Source: Formosa sp030427735 (GTDB lineage Bacteria; Bacteroidota; Bacteroidia; Flavobacteriales; Flavobacteriaceae). From it: a stretch of 64,000 nt of DNA. The position numbers were made by a program, and so were the translations under genes. Below the pieces are notes generated by a model. That model was not told the DNA's origin and ran no database searches. It worked only from the letters and a program-made list of their open reading frames with translations. Every line of letters begins with the position of its first letter. Positions within the stretch are counted from its first letter, which is position 1. Positions 1 to 8,756 of the stretch are shown here, piece after piece. Where the stretch lies: the NCBI RefSeq assembly GCF_051200825.1, contig NZ_CP195158.1, forward strand, positions 2,666,001 through 2,730,000. Direction: 5' to 3'.

Positions 1-2
1 AT

Positions 3-2051
3 CGTGCAGATTTACTCCGTAAAGAACTTGGTATTTTTACTTATCAAGATCTTATCAACCTATTCCCTAATCGTTATTTAGACCGTACGCAATACTATAA
101 AATCTCGCAATTACAACGCAATAATGCCGACGTACAAATACTAGGCCGACTAGTAGGTTTTAAAGAAGTAACCCAAGGCAAAAAAAAACGTCTTGTAGGT
201 ACTTTTAAAGACGATACTGGAGCCATGGAGCTGGTCTGGTTTAGAGGTTATAAATGGATAAAAGAAAGCGTAAAATTAAATACCGATTATGTTATTTTTG
301 GAAAAACCAATTGGTTTAATGGCGTTTTTAATATGCCACATCCAGAAATGGAATTGCTTTCCGAACACGAAAAAAACTTGCGCTCGGCCATGCAACCTGT
401 TTACCCATCGACCGAAAAGCTAAGCAACAAAGGGATAACGAATAGGGTGATGAGCAAAATTATGCAGCAACTTTTTTTAGAAACGCAAGGTAAGTTTGAA
501 GAAACACTTTCGGAACCGCTTTTAAAAGAATTAAAATTACTCTCTAAGGCCGAAGCTCTGTTTAACGTACATTTTCCTAAAAACCAAGAATTATTGGCTC
601 GCGCGCAATTCAGATTAAAATTTGAAGAATTGTTTTATATTCAGTTACAATTAATTCTTAAAAATTTAATCCATAAATCTAAAATCAAAGGATTCACTTT
701 CGATAAGGTCGGCACGCACTTTAACACTTTTTTTAAGCACCATTTACCTTTTAATTTAACAGGAGCACAAAAACGTGTTATAAAAGAAATTCGAGCCGAT
801 TTAGGTAGCAACGCCCAAATGAACCGACTTCTGCAAGGCGATGTAGGTTCTGGAAAAACCATTGTCGCCTTAATGTCTATGCTTATAGCTTTAGACAATG
901 GATTTCAAGCCTGTTTAATGGCCCCTACCGAAATTTTAGCCATTCAACATTACAATGGACTTACAGAACTGTGCACAGACTTAAACATTACTATAAAATT
1001 ACTAACGGGCTCTACCACAACTTCCGAACGGAAAGACATTCATAATACTTTAGAAGATGGCAGCTTACACATTTTAGTGGGCACACATGCTTTACTAGAA
1101 GATAAAGTGAAATTTAAAAATCTAGGGCTAGCAATTATAGACGAACAACATCGTTTTGGCGTGGCACAACGCAGTAAGTTATGGCACAAAAACACATCGC
1201 CACCACATATTTTGGTCATGACGGCAACTCCAATACCACGTACCTTAGCGATGTCGGTTTATGGCGATTTAGACATTTCAATTATAGACGAATTACCACC
1301 AGGACGACAACCCATAAAAACGGTACATCGTTATGATACCAACAGACTAAAAGTTTTAAAATTCATAAAAGATGAAATAGATAAAGGCAGACAAATTTAC
1401 ATTGTTTATCCGCTAATTCAGGAGAGCGAAAATATGGATTATAAAGATTTAATGGATGGTTACGAAAGTATTGCCAGAGATTTTCCTGCTCCCAAATATC
1501 AAATTTCTATCGTACACGGACAGATGAAGCCTGCCGATAAAGATTACGAAATGCAGCGTTTTATTAGCGGCGAAACCCAAATTATGGTGGCTACCACAGT
1601 TATAGAAGTTGGCGTAAATGTACCCAACGCCTCGGTAATGATTATAGAAAGTGCCGAACGCTTTGGCTTATCGCAACTTCACCAATTACGTGGGCGGGTT
1701 GGGCGCGGTGCCGAACAAAGTTACTGTATTTTAATGACCAGCCATAAACTAAGTAACGACAGTAAAACCAGATTAGAAACCATGGTAAAAACCAGCGATG
1801 GTTTTGAAATTGCTGAAGTCGATTTAAAATTACGTGGCCCTGGCGATATTATGGGCACGCAGCAAAGTGGTGTGTTAAACTTAAAAATAGCAGACATCAT
1901 AAAGGATAACGATATTCTTAAATTAGCCCGCTATCATGCCATGACCATTTTAAAAACCGATCCGCGTTTAATACAACCCGAACATCGCGTGATTTTAAAT
2001 ACTTACCAACAACTGAGTAAATACAAAAACATCTGGAATTATATTAGTTAA
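3..2051 (+). CDS. recG: ATP-dependent DNA helicase RecG (5' end cut by window edge)
   Basis: RecG is a superfamily 2 double-stranded DNA translocase that remodels stalled forks and branched recombination intermediates in the cytoplasm. The frame is open from base 3, so the visible 682 residues lack only the extreme N-terminus of a protein normally about 690-700 aa; the ATG at 225 is internal, not the start. The N-terminal part is the wedge/OB region. The helicase motifs follow: Walker A GDVGSGKT, motif II DEQH, motif III MTATPIPRT, and motif VI QLRGRVGRG, with the RecG-type C-terminal extension. Its stop overlaps the stop of the convergent gene within one TTAA. Identification is secure. Confidence 0.97.
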   Translation, partial: RADLLRKELGIFTYQDLINLFPNRYLDRTQYYKISQLQRNNADVQILGRLVGFKEVTQGKKKRLVGTFKDDTGAMELVWFRGYKWIKESVKLNTDYVIFGKTNWFNGVFNMPHPEMELLSEHEKNLRSAMQPVYPSTEKLSNKGITNRVMSKIMQQLFLETQGKFEETLSEPLLKELKLLSKAEALFNVHFPKNQELLARAQFRLKFEELFYIQLQLILKNLIHKSKIKGFTFDKVGTHFNTFFKHHLPFNLTGAQKRVIKEIRADLGSNAQMNRLLQGDVGSGKTIVALMSMLIALDNGFQACLMAPTEILAIQHYNGLTELCTDLNITIKLLTGSTTTSERKDIHNTLEDGSLHILVGTHALLEDKVKFKNLGLAIIDEQHRFGVAQRSKLWHKNTSPPHILVMTATPIPRTLAMSVYGDLDISIIDELPPGRQPIKTVHRYDTNRLKVLKFIKDEIDKGRQIYIVYPLIQESENMDYKDLMDGYESIARDFPAPKYQISIVHGQMKPADKDYEMQRFISGETQIMVATTVIEVGVNVPNASVMIIESAERFGLSQLHQLRGRVGRGAEQSYCILMTSHKLSNDSKTRLETMVKTSDGFEIAEVDLKLRGPGDIMGTQQSGVLNLKIADIIKDNDILKLARYHAMTILKTDPRLIQPEHRVILNTYQQLSKYKNIWNYIS

Positions 2052-3265
2052 TTTTTTTCTGCCAGTAATTCCGAGATAAAACTTTCAAATTCGCGTTTGT
2101 ACTCTGTATACATTTCACCTGTTGCAGGGCCGTTAAAACCAGTGTGTATTTTTCTTACGTTTCCACTCGCATCTATATAAATGGCTGTGGGGTAAGACAA
2201 CACATGGTTTAACATTGGTAATTTTTCTTGCGCAGTCTTTTTACTTGTAGATCCTGTTTGCGCTAATAAAATAGGATACGGAATTCCCAAACGTTCCTTT
2301 AATCGGCTAATACTTTTAAACGCTTGCTCATCGGTCTTTGCATACTCAAAAGCTAAACCTACAAAAGCGAGATTTTGGTTTGGATGCGTCTTTAAATACT
2401 CTACAAAATATTTAGTTTCATCTAAACAGTTTGGGCACCATGTTCCCATTAACTGCACGATTACCACTTTGTTTTTAAACTGTTCGTCGTTTAGCGAAAT
2501 TATGTTTCCATGTTCGTCGGGGAAGGCAAAACTCAATTTATCATAACCTGGCTTCAAAAACGTTAGCGTATCGGCATCAGCCAATTGAAACGTTTCATTT
2601 CGTTTTGCGACAAAAGGTTCTTTAAAGTGATTTCCAGAATAAAACATCCCAGATAGTGTGCTATCTGTAACTTCTGCAGTAAACAAATACGCATGTGCAC
2701 CATCAAAAGTCGATAATTTTAGTGTAGAGCCGTCTACAATCCCTTCTAAAAATCTATAATCGCCCGTAGTCGTTCTAAACGTACCTGTAACCTTTTGGCC
2801 TTGCTGAGTAAAAATGCCTTTGGCCTTAGAAGCCTTATCGGTATCTGGACTAAAGGTGGTTTCCCACTGCCCCGTAACATTAAAAGCGTCCACCGTCTTA
2901 GCTTCAAATCGGTCGGCATTGCCATATTTAGCCTTAAAAGGCACCACCCTATCAAGTTGTGGTTTAATATAGTGCCCCAATAAAGTAGAATCGCTTTCAA
3001 TTTTTGCTTTTATATAACCTTCAAAAACTGGCGTTTGTATAATGACACTATCATTTTTATAAAATACCTCATCTACAGCTATTACTTCATCTGCATTAAA
3101 AATACTTAAAACCGAATCGTTTTTAACTTCAAAAATAAATGGTAAAAATAGGCTATCTTGCACGGCAAGTGTTGCTCGCCACTGCCCTTTCTGTAATGTT
3201 TTTGTAGTGTTTTTTGAACAGCTAAATACCATAAATAAGCTACACAACAATAAAATATAACGCAT
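2048..3265 (-). CDS. TlpA-like thioredoxin-domain lipoprotein
   Basis: Probable envelope thiol-disulfide protein of 405 aa. The N-terminus is a lipoprotein signal with the lipobox cysteine at about residue 16 (LFMVFSC). A long beta-rich N-terminal region (about 25-230, DUF4369-like in style) precedes a TlpA/AhpC-type thioredoxin domain with the redox pair WCPNC at 276-280 and a cis-proline site SYPTAIY. Known relatives reduce or isomerise periplasmic disulfides, for example in cytochrome c maturation; the substrate here is unknown. It converges on recG with a shared TTAA stop and is transcribed away from pheT. The thioredoxin assignment is firm and the precise role is not. Confidence 0.85.
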   Translation of the reverse strand: MRYILLLCSLFMVFSCSKNTTKTLQKGQWRATLAVQDSLFLPFIFEVKNDSVLSIFNADEVIAVDEVFYKNDSVIIQTPVFEGYIKAKIESDSTLLGHYIKPQLDRVVPFKAKYGNADRFEAKTVDAFNVTGQWETTFSPDTDKASKAKGIFTQQGQKVTGTFRTTTGDYRFLEGIVDGSTLKLSTFDGAHAYLFTAEVTDSTLSGMFYSGNHFKEPFVAKRNETFQLADADTLTFLKPGYDKLSFAFPDEHGNIISLNDEQFKNKVVIVQLMGTWCPNCLDETKYFVEYLKTHPNQNLAFVGLAFEYAKTDEQAFKSISRLKERLGIPYPILLAQTGSTSKKTAQEKLPMLNHVLSYPTAIYIDASGNVRKIHTGFNGPATGEMYTEYKREFESFISELLAEKN

Positions 3266-3351
3266 AAAAATGTTTTTATTAATATTCGAAGAAACATTAA
3301 TTTCCTTACAATAAAAAGCAATTTACAATTTTATAGACGTTGAAGTATTAT

Positions 3352-3359
3352 TATCTTTG
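3352..3359 (+). promoter_or_regulatory. Bacteroidota -7 element upstream of pheT
   Basis: TATCTTTG matches TAnnTTTG and lies 24 nt before the pheT ATG. No clear TTTG -33 box is visible at the usual distance. Confidence 0.55.
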
Positions 3360-3383
3360 CGCCTCTAAGAAAACAAGCTTTAT

Positions 3384-5810
3384 ATGAAGATTTCATACAA
3401 CTGGTTAAAACAATTTATTAAAACCGACTGGACTGCAGAAGAAACAGGAGAACTTTTAACCGACCTTGGTTTAGAAGTGGAAGGTATTGATGCCTATCAA
3501 TCGGTTAAAGGCGGATTAGAAGGTATAGTTGTTGGCGAAGTATTAACATGCGAGCAACACCCCAATGCAGACAGATTAAGAGTAACTACTGTAAACGTAG
3601 GACAAGATGTACCTTTACAAATTGTTTGCGGTGCACCTAATGTTGCTGCAGGGCAAAAAGTACCTGTTGCTACAATAGGAACAACTTTATACTCGCCAGA
3701 AGGTGAAGCTTGGACTATTAAAAAAGGAAAAATTAGAGGCGAAGAAAGTTTCGGAATGATTTGCGCCGAAGACGAGCTTGGCTTAGGGCAATCGCACGAT
3801 GGTATTATGGTACTCGATAGCGCGCTTACTCCTGGCACCCCTGTTGCAGATATTTTTGAGGTTGAAAACGATCTTGTATTCGAAATTGGCCTAACACCTA
3901 ACCGCGCCGATGCCATGAGCCACTTTGGTACCGCACGTGACTTAAAAGCTGGGTTGCTTCAGAAAGAAATCCATACAGAGCTTATTACCCCTTCGGTAAG
4001 TTCTTTTCATGTAAACAACAGAACCTTACGCGTAGATGTTGATGTGAAAAACAAAGAACTTTCGCCAAGATATTGCGGTGTTAGTATTGCCAATGTTCGC
4101 GTAGCCGAATCGCCTAAATGGTTACAAAACCGTCTTAAAGCCATTGGTTTAACACCAAAAAACAATATTGTAGATGCTACAAACTACGTATTGCACGAAC
4201 TTGGACAACCCCTTCATGCTTTCGATTTTAATAAAATTTCAGGACAAAAGGTTGTTGTAAAAACCGTAGAAGCGGGAACAAAATTTACCACCTTAGATGG
4301 TATAGAACGCGAATTACACGAAGATGATTTAATGATCTGCGATGCCGATAAACCCATGTGTATTGCTGGAGTTTTAGGCGGAGAACATTCTGGTGTTACT
4401 GCAAATACCACCAACATATTTTTAGAAAGTGCCTATTTTAACCCTGTAAGCATTCGTAAAACAGCTAAGCGTCATGGTATTAATACCGATGCTTCGTTTA
4501 GATTTGAACGCGGTATCGATCCAAACCTAACCGAATACGCTTTAAAACGTGCCGCTCTACTTATAATTGAACTTGCAGGAGGAGAAATTGCGAGCGAAAT
4601 TGAAGATGCGTATCCAAATAAAATTGAAGATTTCCAGGTACGTTTAAGCTTTGAAAACGCCAAACGTCTTATAGGAGAAGATATTCCTAAAGACACCATT
4701 AAACGCATTTTAATGTCTTTAGATATTAAAATAAACAACGTTACCGAAACCGGACTTGGACTTACCATTCCTGCATACCGTAACGATGTACAACGCGAAG
4801 CCGATGTTATTGAAGAGATTTTACGTGTTTACGGTTACAACAATGTAAAAACAACCGAAAAATTAAATGCCTCGATCTCTAATTCGTCACGCTTTGAAGA
4901 CCATAAATTGCAAAACATCATTGGAAATCAATTAGCAGCGCAAGGATTTTTCGAAATCATGGCAAACTCGCTTACAACACCTAATTACATAAGCCTAAGC
5001 GAACAATTGTTAGATGAGCATAACATTACGATGTTAAATCCGCTGAGCAGCGATTTATCGGTTTTAAGACAATCGTTGTTGTTTTCTGGTTTAGAAGCCA
5101 TATCGCATAACATAAACAGAAAACGACCAAACTTAAAGTTTTTCGAATTTGGTAAAACGTATCATCAATATCAAGATGAAAAGGCCGAACCTAAACATTT
5201 ATCGCTTTTTGTAACAGGAAATAAAACCCAAGAAACTTGGAACTTGAGTTCCGCTAAAGGCGACTTCTTTTATTTAAAAGGTATTATAAACACCCTTTTA
5301 GAGCGTCTGGGTTTATCAAGACATAACACAACTCCTGTAAGCAACGATGTATTTAGCGAAGGCTTAGAGTTAAGTTTAGGTAAAACCAAATTGGTAGAAT
5401 TCGGTCTAATTTCCCATAAAATACTTAAGCATTTTGATATTAATCAAGAAGTCCTTTTTGCAGATTTTAATTGGGATGCCATAATAGATATGGCAAAACA
5501 CAATAAAACTAAATTTACAGAAATAGCGAAACACCCAGAAGTACGTCGCGATTTCGCTTTATTATTAGACGAGCAAGTAACTTTTGAAAGCATTTTCAAA
5601 TTAGCCAAACAAACCGAAAAACAACTATTAAAAGATGTGAATTTGTTTGATGTTTACCAAGGTAAAAACTTACCTTCTGGCAAGAAAAGTTATGCTGTTA
5701 GTTTCATACTACAAGACGAGCAAAAAACGCTTACAGATAAGCAAATCGATAAGATTATGAGCAAATTACAAACGACTTTCGAAACTAAATTAGGTGCCGA
5801 ATTAAGATAG
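3384..5810 (+). CDS. pheT: Phenylalanine-tRNA ligase beta subunit
   Basis: Beta chain of the alpha2beta2 phenylalanyl-tRNA synthetase, charging tRNA-Phe in the cytoplasm. At 808 aa it has the normal full length for the bacterial family. Domains in order are an N-terminal region with the tRNA-binding OB fold (about 40-155, EVLTCEQHPNADRLRV), the B3/B4 editing domain, B5 (about 400-475), the catalytic-core-like domain, and the C-terminal ferredoxin-like anticodon-binding domain (KHPEVRRDFALLLDE). The alpha subunit gene pheS is not in this window, so the two subunits are unlinked here. A strong hairpin terminator follows 23 nt after the stop. Confidence 0.97.
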   Translation: MKISYNWLKQFIKTDWTAEETGELLTDLGLEVEGIDAYQSVKGGLEGIVVGEVLTCEQHPNADRLRVTTVNVGQDVPLQIVCGAPNVAAGQKVPVATIGTTLYSPEGEAWTIKKGKIRGEESFGMICAEDELGLGQSHDGIMVLDSALTPGTPVADIFEVENDLVFEIGLTPNRADAMSHFGTARDLKAGLLQKEIHTELITPSVSSFHVNNRTLRVDVDVKNKELSPRYCGVSIANVRVAESPKWLQNRLKAIGLTPKNNIVDATNYVLHELGQPLHAFDFNKISGQKVVVKTVEAGTKFTTLDGIERELHEDDLMICDADKPMCIAGVLGGEHSGVTANTTNIFLESAYFNPVSIRKTAKRHGINTDASFRFERGIDPNLTEYALKRAALLIIELAGGEIASEIEDAYPNKIEDFQVRLSFENAKRLIGEDIPKDTIKRILMSLDIKINNVTETGLGLTIPAYRNDVQREADVIEEILRVYGYNNVKTTEKLNASISNSSRFEDHKLQNIIGNQLAAQGFFEIMANSLTTPNYISLSEQLLDEHNITMLNPLSSDLSVLRQSLLFSGLEAISHNINRKRPNLKFFEFGKTYHQYQDEKAEPKHLSLFVTGNKTQETWNLSSAKGDFFYLKGIINTLLERLGLSRHNTTPVSNDVFSEGLELSLGKTKLVEFGLISHKILKHFDINQEVLFADFNWDAIIDMAKHNKTKFTEIAKHPEVRRDFALLLDEQVTFESIFKLAKQTEKQLLKDVNLFDVYQGKNLPSGKKSYAVSFILQDEQKTLTDKQIDKIMSKLQTTFETKLGAELR

Positions 5811-5832
5811 TAAATGCGACATACACAAAACA

Positions 5833-5866
5833 AAATAGCCTGCAAATTTGCAGGCTATTTGTTTTT
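5833..5866. terminator. Bidirectional terminator between pheT and cold-shock gene
   Basis: A perfect 14-bp inverted repeat (AAATAGCCTGCAAA and its complement) is followed by a T-rich run on the + strand and preceded by A-rich sequence. It can terminate pheT and the convergent cold-shock gene. Confidence 0.85.
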
Positions 5867-5886
5867 AAAAAATTAAAGAACAAAAA

Positions 5887-6078
5887 TTAAATTACTTTTA
5901 CATTTATTGCGTTTAATCCTTTTTTACCTTCTTTTAATTCAAACTCTACCGAGTCTTTTTCTGCAATTCTGTCAATTAAGCCAGACACGTGTACAAAATA
6001 CTCTGTGTTTGAACCCTCTTCGATTATAAATCCAAATCCTTTAGATTCATTGAAGAATTTTACTGTTCCGTTTTTCAC
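5887..6078 (-). CDS. Cold-shock domain protein (GTG start)
   Basis: A 63-residue single OB-fold RNA/DNA chaperone of the CspA family. It contains RNP1 (KGFGFI) and an RNP2-like FVHVSGL, and ends in KGLNAINVKVI. The family binds single-stranded nucleic acid and melts mRNA secondary structure. The start codon is GTG, while its neighbour at 6269-6460 uses ATG. The two proteins are close paralogues in tandem on the same strand, each with its own promoter and terminator, so they are separately expressed copies rather than an operon. Length and motifs are complete. Confidence 0.95.
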   Translation of the reverse strand: MKNGTVKFFNESKGFGFIIEEGSNTEYFVHVSGLIDRIAEKDSVEFELKEGKKGLNAINVKVI

Positions 6079-6106
6079 TGTTATAAAATAATGTTAATAA
6101 TTATAA

Positions 6107-6136
6107 CAAATTTAATATTATTAAGCACTTATCAAA
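6107..6136 (-). promoter_or_regulatory. Promoter of the first cold-shock gene (TTTG-N18-TAAATTTG)
   Basis: On the minus strand TTTG (6136-6133) is followed 18 nt later by TAAATTTG (6114-6107), close to the Bacteroidota sigma-A consensus. The transcript would have a leader of roughly 20 nt before the GTG start. Confidence 0.7.
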
Positions 6137-6197
6137 GGAATATCGATTGTTTATTTTAAGAACTTAACGATTCTTAATTTACAGTTAATACGCCATT

Positions 6198-6235
6198 AAA
6201 AAACAAAAAAACCTATCGTTTTATTGATAGGTTTT
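6198..6235 (-). terminator. Terminator of second cold-shock gene
   Basis: The stem AAACCTATC / GATAGGTTT (loop GTTTTATT) becomes, on the minus strand, a hairpin followed by a U-rich tract (A-rich 6198-6210 on the + strand). It lies about 35 nt downstream of the stop at 6269. Confidence 0.8.
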
Positions 6236-6268
6236 GAAATTTTAAAAAAGTATATCGTAAAAAAAGTA

Positions 6269-6460
6269 CTAGATTACTTTTACATTTACTGCGTTTAATC
6301 CTTTTTTGCCTTCTTTCAAATCGAATTCTACTACATCACCTTCACGAATTTCATCGATTAATCCAGAAATGTGTACAAAATGTTCTTTGTTTGTGTCGTC
6401 TTCAATAATGAATCCAAATCCTTTAGAATCGTTAAAGAATTTTACTGTTCCTTTGTTCAT
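6269..6460 (-). CDS. Cold-shock domain protein (ATG start)
   Basis: A 63-residue CspA-family protein, same length as the copy at 5887-6078 and differing at scattered positions (for example EEGSNTEYF versus EDDTNKEHF). It has RNP1 KGFGFI and FVHISGL. The expected role is single-stranded RNA binding in cold or stress adaptation. A -7 element TACATTTG lies about 26 nt upstream and gives only a short leader, unlike the long cold-sensing leader of E. coli cspA. The tandem arrangement suggests local duplication. Confidence 0.95.
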   Translation of the reverse strand: MNKGTVKFFNDSKGFGFIIEDDTNKEHFVHISGLIDEIREGDVVEFDLKEGKKGLNAVNVKVI

Positions 6461-6485
6461 TGTAAAATATTAAATAATTATAGTA

Positions 6486-6493
6486 CAAATGTA
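6486..6493 (-). promoter_or_regulatory. -7 element upstream of second cold-shock gene
   Basis: TACATTTG on the minus strand matches TAnnTTTG and lies 25 nt before the ATG. No clear -33 box is seen. Confidence 0.55.
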
Positions 6494-6680
6494 AGCTTAT
6501 AAATGAAATATCTACTGCTTTTCTGTTTTTATTTTTATTTTCAATAAATACTGCTTTTTTTTGAATGATTAATTTTTTTAGATTTTTTTTATTGAAAATT
6601 TTGTATTTTTAGTCTATTCGCAACACATCGTAAACGCTCTTAACAATTTATGATGATAGAAAATTACATTTAACTTAAAG

Positions 6681-6926
6681 ATGAATACCATGGAAGATTC
6701 TGATTACATAAAAATATATACGGGTTCCTTTATTATTACGCAACGTATTGTAGACCAATTAGAGGCTGTAGGTATTAATGCAATAGTGAAAGACGAAAGC
6801 GAATCGGCTAGATTGGCTGGTTTTGGAGCTTCTATTCAAGGCGAACAGGAAGTGTTTGTAACCAAAGAAGAAGAAGCCGCTGCACAAGATATTATTAACG
6901 CGCTACTTTCTGAATTTAACGCATAA
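6681..6926 (+). CDS. DUF2007-like small protein
   Basis: An 81-aa soluble protein that resembles the DUF2007 (putative signal-transducing) family. The pattern is an N-terminal beta strand (YIKIYTGSF), a helix (RIVDQLEAVGINAIVKDE) and a C-terminal helix (EEEAAAQDIINALLSEF). The biochemical function of the family is not known. The start may be the ATG at 6681 or the in-frame ATG at 6690 (MEDSDYIK), which is equally plausible. It converges on the ABC-F gene with a shared hairpin between them. No signal peptide or membrane segment is visible. Confidence 0.75.
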   Translation: MNTMEDSDYIKIYTGSFIITQRIVDQLEAVGINAIVKDESESARLAGFGASIQGEQEVFVTKEEEAAAQDIINALLSEFNA

Positions 6927-6960
6927 AAAAAGCCCTGAAGCATTTTGGTCAGGGCTGTAA
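6925..6960. terminator. Bidirectional terminator
   Basis: The stem AGCCCTGA (6931-6938) / TCAGGGCT (6949-6956) is preceded by an A-run and followed by an AT-rich stretch. It serves the convergent DUF2007-like and ABC-F genes. Confidence 0.75.
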
Positions 6961-6969
6961 ATTTATTTT

Positions 6970-8592
6970 CTAAGCGTCTTCGTACATTTTTTTGCGCTGT
7001 TCCTTTAGTTTAGAATCCTGCATGTATTCGTCGAACGTCGTATACTTATCAATAATACCACTTGGTGTTAACTCAATAACTCGATTTGCTACAGTTTGGG
7101 CAAACTCATGATCGTGAGTAGAAAACAAAACAGTACCTTTAAAATTCTTTAACGAATTATTAAAAGCCGTTATACTTTCAAGATCCAAATGGTTTGTTGG
7201 CTCGTCTAACATTAAAACATTTGCTCTTACCATCATCATACGACTTAGCATACAACGCACTTTTTCTCCTCCAGACAACACATTCGATTTTTTTAAGGCT
7301 TCCTCGCCACTAAAAATCATTTTTCCTAAAAAGCCTCTAATATACACCTCTTCGCGTTCTTCTTCGGTTGTTGCCCATTGGCGTAACCAATCTACCAAAG
7401 TTAAATCGTTTTGAAAAAATTCGCTATTATCTAATGGTAAATACGATTGAGTCGTGGTAACACCCCAAGAAAACTTACCTGCATCTGGTTGTTCTTTACC
7501 ATTTAAAATTTGATAAAATGCCGTTGAAGCTCTAGAGTCTTTAGAGTACACAACTACCTTATCGCCTTTATTTAAGTTTAAATTAATATTTTTAAATAAC
7601 ACCTCGCCATCTATAGAAGCGGCCAAGTTTTCAATATTTAATATTTGATCTCCTGCTTCTCTATCGCGCTCAAAAATAATAGCTGGGTAACGACGACTTG
7701 TAGGTCTTATTTCATCGATATTTAATTTATCGATCATTTTCTTTCTACTGGTAGCCTGTTTACTTTTAGCAACGTTAGCTGAAAAACGACGAATAAATTC
7801 TTCTAACTCCTTCTTTTTCTCTTCTGCTTTTTTGTTTTGTTGCGAACGTTGGCGTGCTGCTAATTGAGACGATTCGTACCAGAAAGTATAGTTACCAGAG
7901 AAATGATTTATTTTTCCAAAATCGATATCCGATATATGCGTACACACCGCATCTAAAAAGTGACGGTCGTGCGATACAACAATTACACAATTGTCGTAAT
8001 TTGCTATAAAATTTTCTAGCCACGAAATGGTTTCATAATCCAAGTCGTTAGTAGGCTCATCCATAATTAAAACATCTGGATTACCAAACAAGGCTTGCGC
8101 TAATAATACGCGTACCTTTTGTTTACCGTCCAAATCTTTCATCTGTGCATAATGCAAATCTTCGGTAATGTCTAAATTAGAAAGTAACGCCGCTGCATCG
8201 CTATCAGCATTCCAACCATTCATTTCTTCAAATTGCACCTGAAGTTCACCTATTTTCTCTGCATTTTCATCAGAATAATCGGCATATAATGCATCAATTT
8301 CAGTTTTAATTTTAAATAATGGTTTGTTACCCATTATAACAGTTTCAAGAACCGTATGCTCGTCGTACAAGTTATGGTTCTGCTCTAAAACAGACATGCG
8401 TTTACCGGCTTCTAGATGCACGCGTCCGGAGGTTGGCTCTTGCTTACCTGCTAAAATTTTAAGAAAAGTAGATTTTCCTGCACCATTTGCGCCTATAATT
8501 CCGTAGCAATTTCCTTGCGTAAATACCGTATTAACTTCATCGAAAAGTATACGTTTACCAAATTGTACAGAAAGATTTGAAACTGATAACAT
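6970..8592 (-). CDS. ABC-F family ATPase (YbiT-like) with one degenerate ATP site
   Basis: A soluble 540-aa protein with two ABC ATPase domains and no membrane segments, as in ribosome-associated ABC-F translation factors (EttA, Uup, YbiT). NBD1 has Walker A GANGAGKST (34-42) and Walker B IMDEP, but its signature is LDGKQ (154-158). A charged linker (about 245-300) corresponds to the P-site tRNA interaction motif. NBD2 has signature LSGGE (439-443) and Walker B LMLDEP, but its P-loop reads SKDSRAST (350-357) without the GK lysine. So one composite site is canonical and the other is degenerate. I chose the ATG at 8592 because the upstream extension to 8616 begins with TTG and adds non-family sequence. 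Confidence 0.92.
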   Translation of the reverse strand: MLSVSNLSVQFGKRILFDEVNTVFTQGNCYGIIGANGAGKSTFLKILAGKQEPTSGRVHLEAGKRMSVLEQNHNLYDEHTVLETVIMGNKPLFKIKTEIDALYADYSDENAEKIGELQVQFEEMNGWNADSDAAALLSNLDITEDLHYAQMKDLDGKQKVRVLLAQALFGNPDVLIMDEPTNDLDYETISWLENFIANYDNCVIVVSHDRHFLDAVCTHISDIDFGKINHFSGNYTFWYESSQLAARQRSQQNKKAEEKKKELEEFIRRFSANVAKSKQATSRKKMIDKLNIDEIRPTSRRYPAIIFERDREAGDQILNIENLAASIDGEVLFKNINLNLNKGDKVVVYSKDSRASTAFYQILNGKEQPDAGKFSWGVTTTQSYLPLDNSEFFQNDLTLVDWLRQWATTEEEREEVYIRGFLGKMIFSGEEALKKSNVLSGGEKVRCMLSRMMMVRANVLMLDEPTNHLDLESITAFNNSLKNFKGTVLFSTHDHEFAQTVANRVIELTPSGIIDKYTTFDEYMQDSKLKEQRKKMYEDA

Positions 8593-8704
8593 AGCTCTTG
8601 TTTTAATTTGCTGCAAAAGTAGAAAATTCCGTTAATTACACGAAACAAATAAAGTCTTATTAATATTTAACAGGTAATTAACATCCCAAATAAAGCGCTT
8701 AGGC

Positions 8705-8712
8705 TATTTTTG
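8705..8712 (+). promoter_or_regulatory. -7 element upstream of lipoprotein gene
   Basis: TATTTTTG matches TAnnTTTG and is 44 nt before the ATG at 8757. No -33 box is apparent. Confidence 0.45.
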
Positions 8713-8756
8713 TTTGCAACACACTTAATTTATTGTTAGAAAGCACATTTATGTTT

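Noticed and set aside
1..224. Possible truncated or broken recG N-terminus
   Set aside because: The frame is open to base 3 and reads as normal RecG, so the truncation is only the window edge.
3497..3916. 139-aa open frame on the minus strand inside pheT
   Set aside because: It is antisense to a perfectly conserved pheT region, is low in complexity (Ser/Pro/Thr-rich), and has no family resemblance or start signal.
6586..6625. Possible promoter before the DUF2007-like gene
   Set aside because: TATTTTTA does not match TAnnTTTG and no paired -33 box at the right spacing was convincing.
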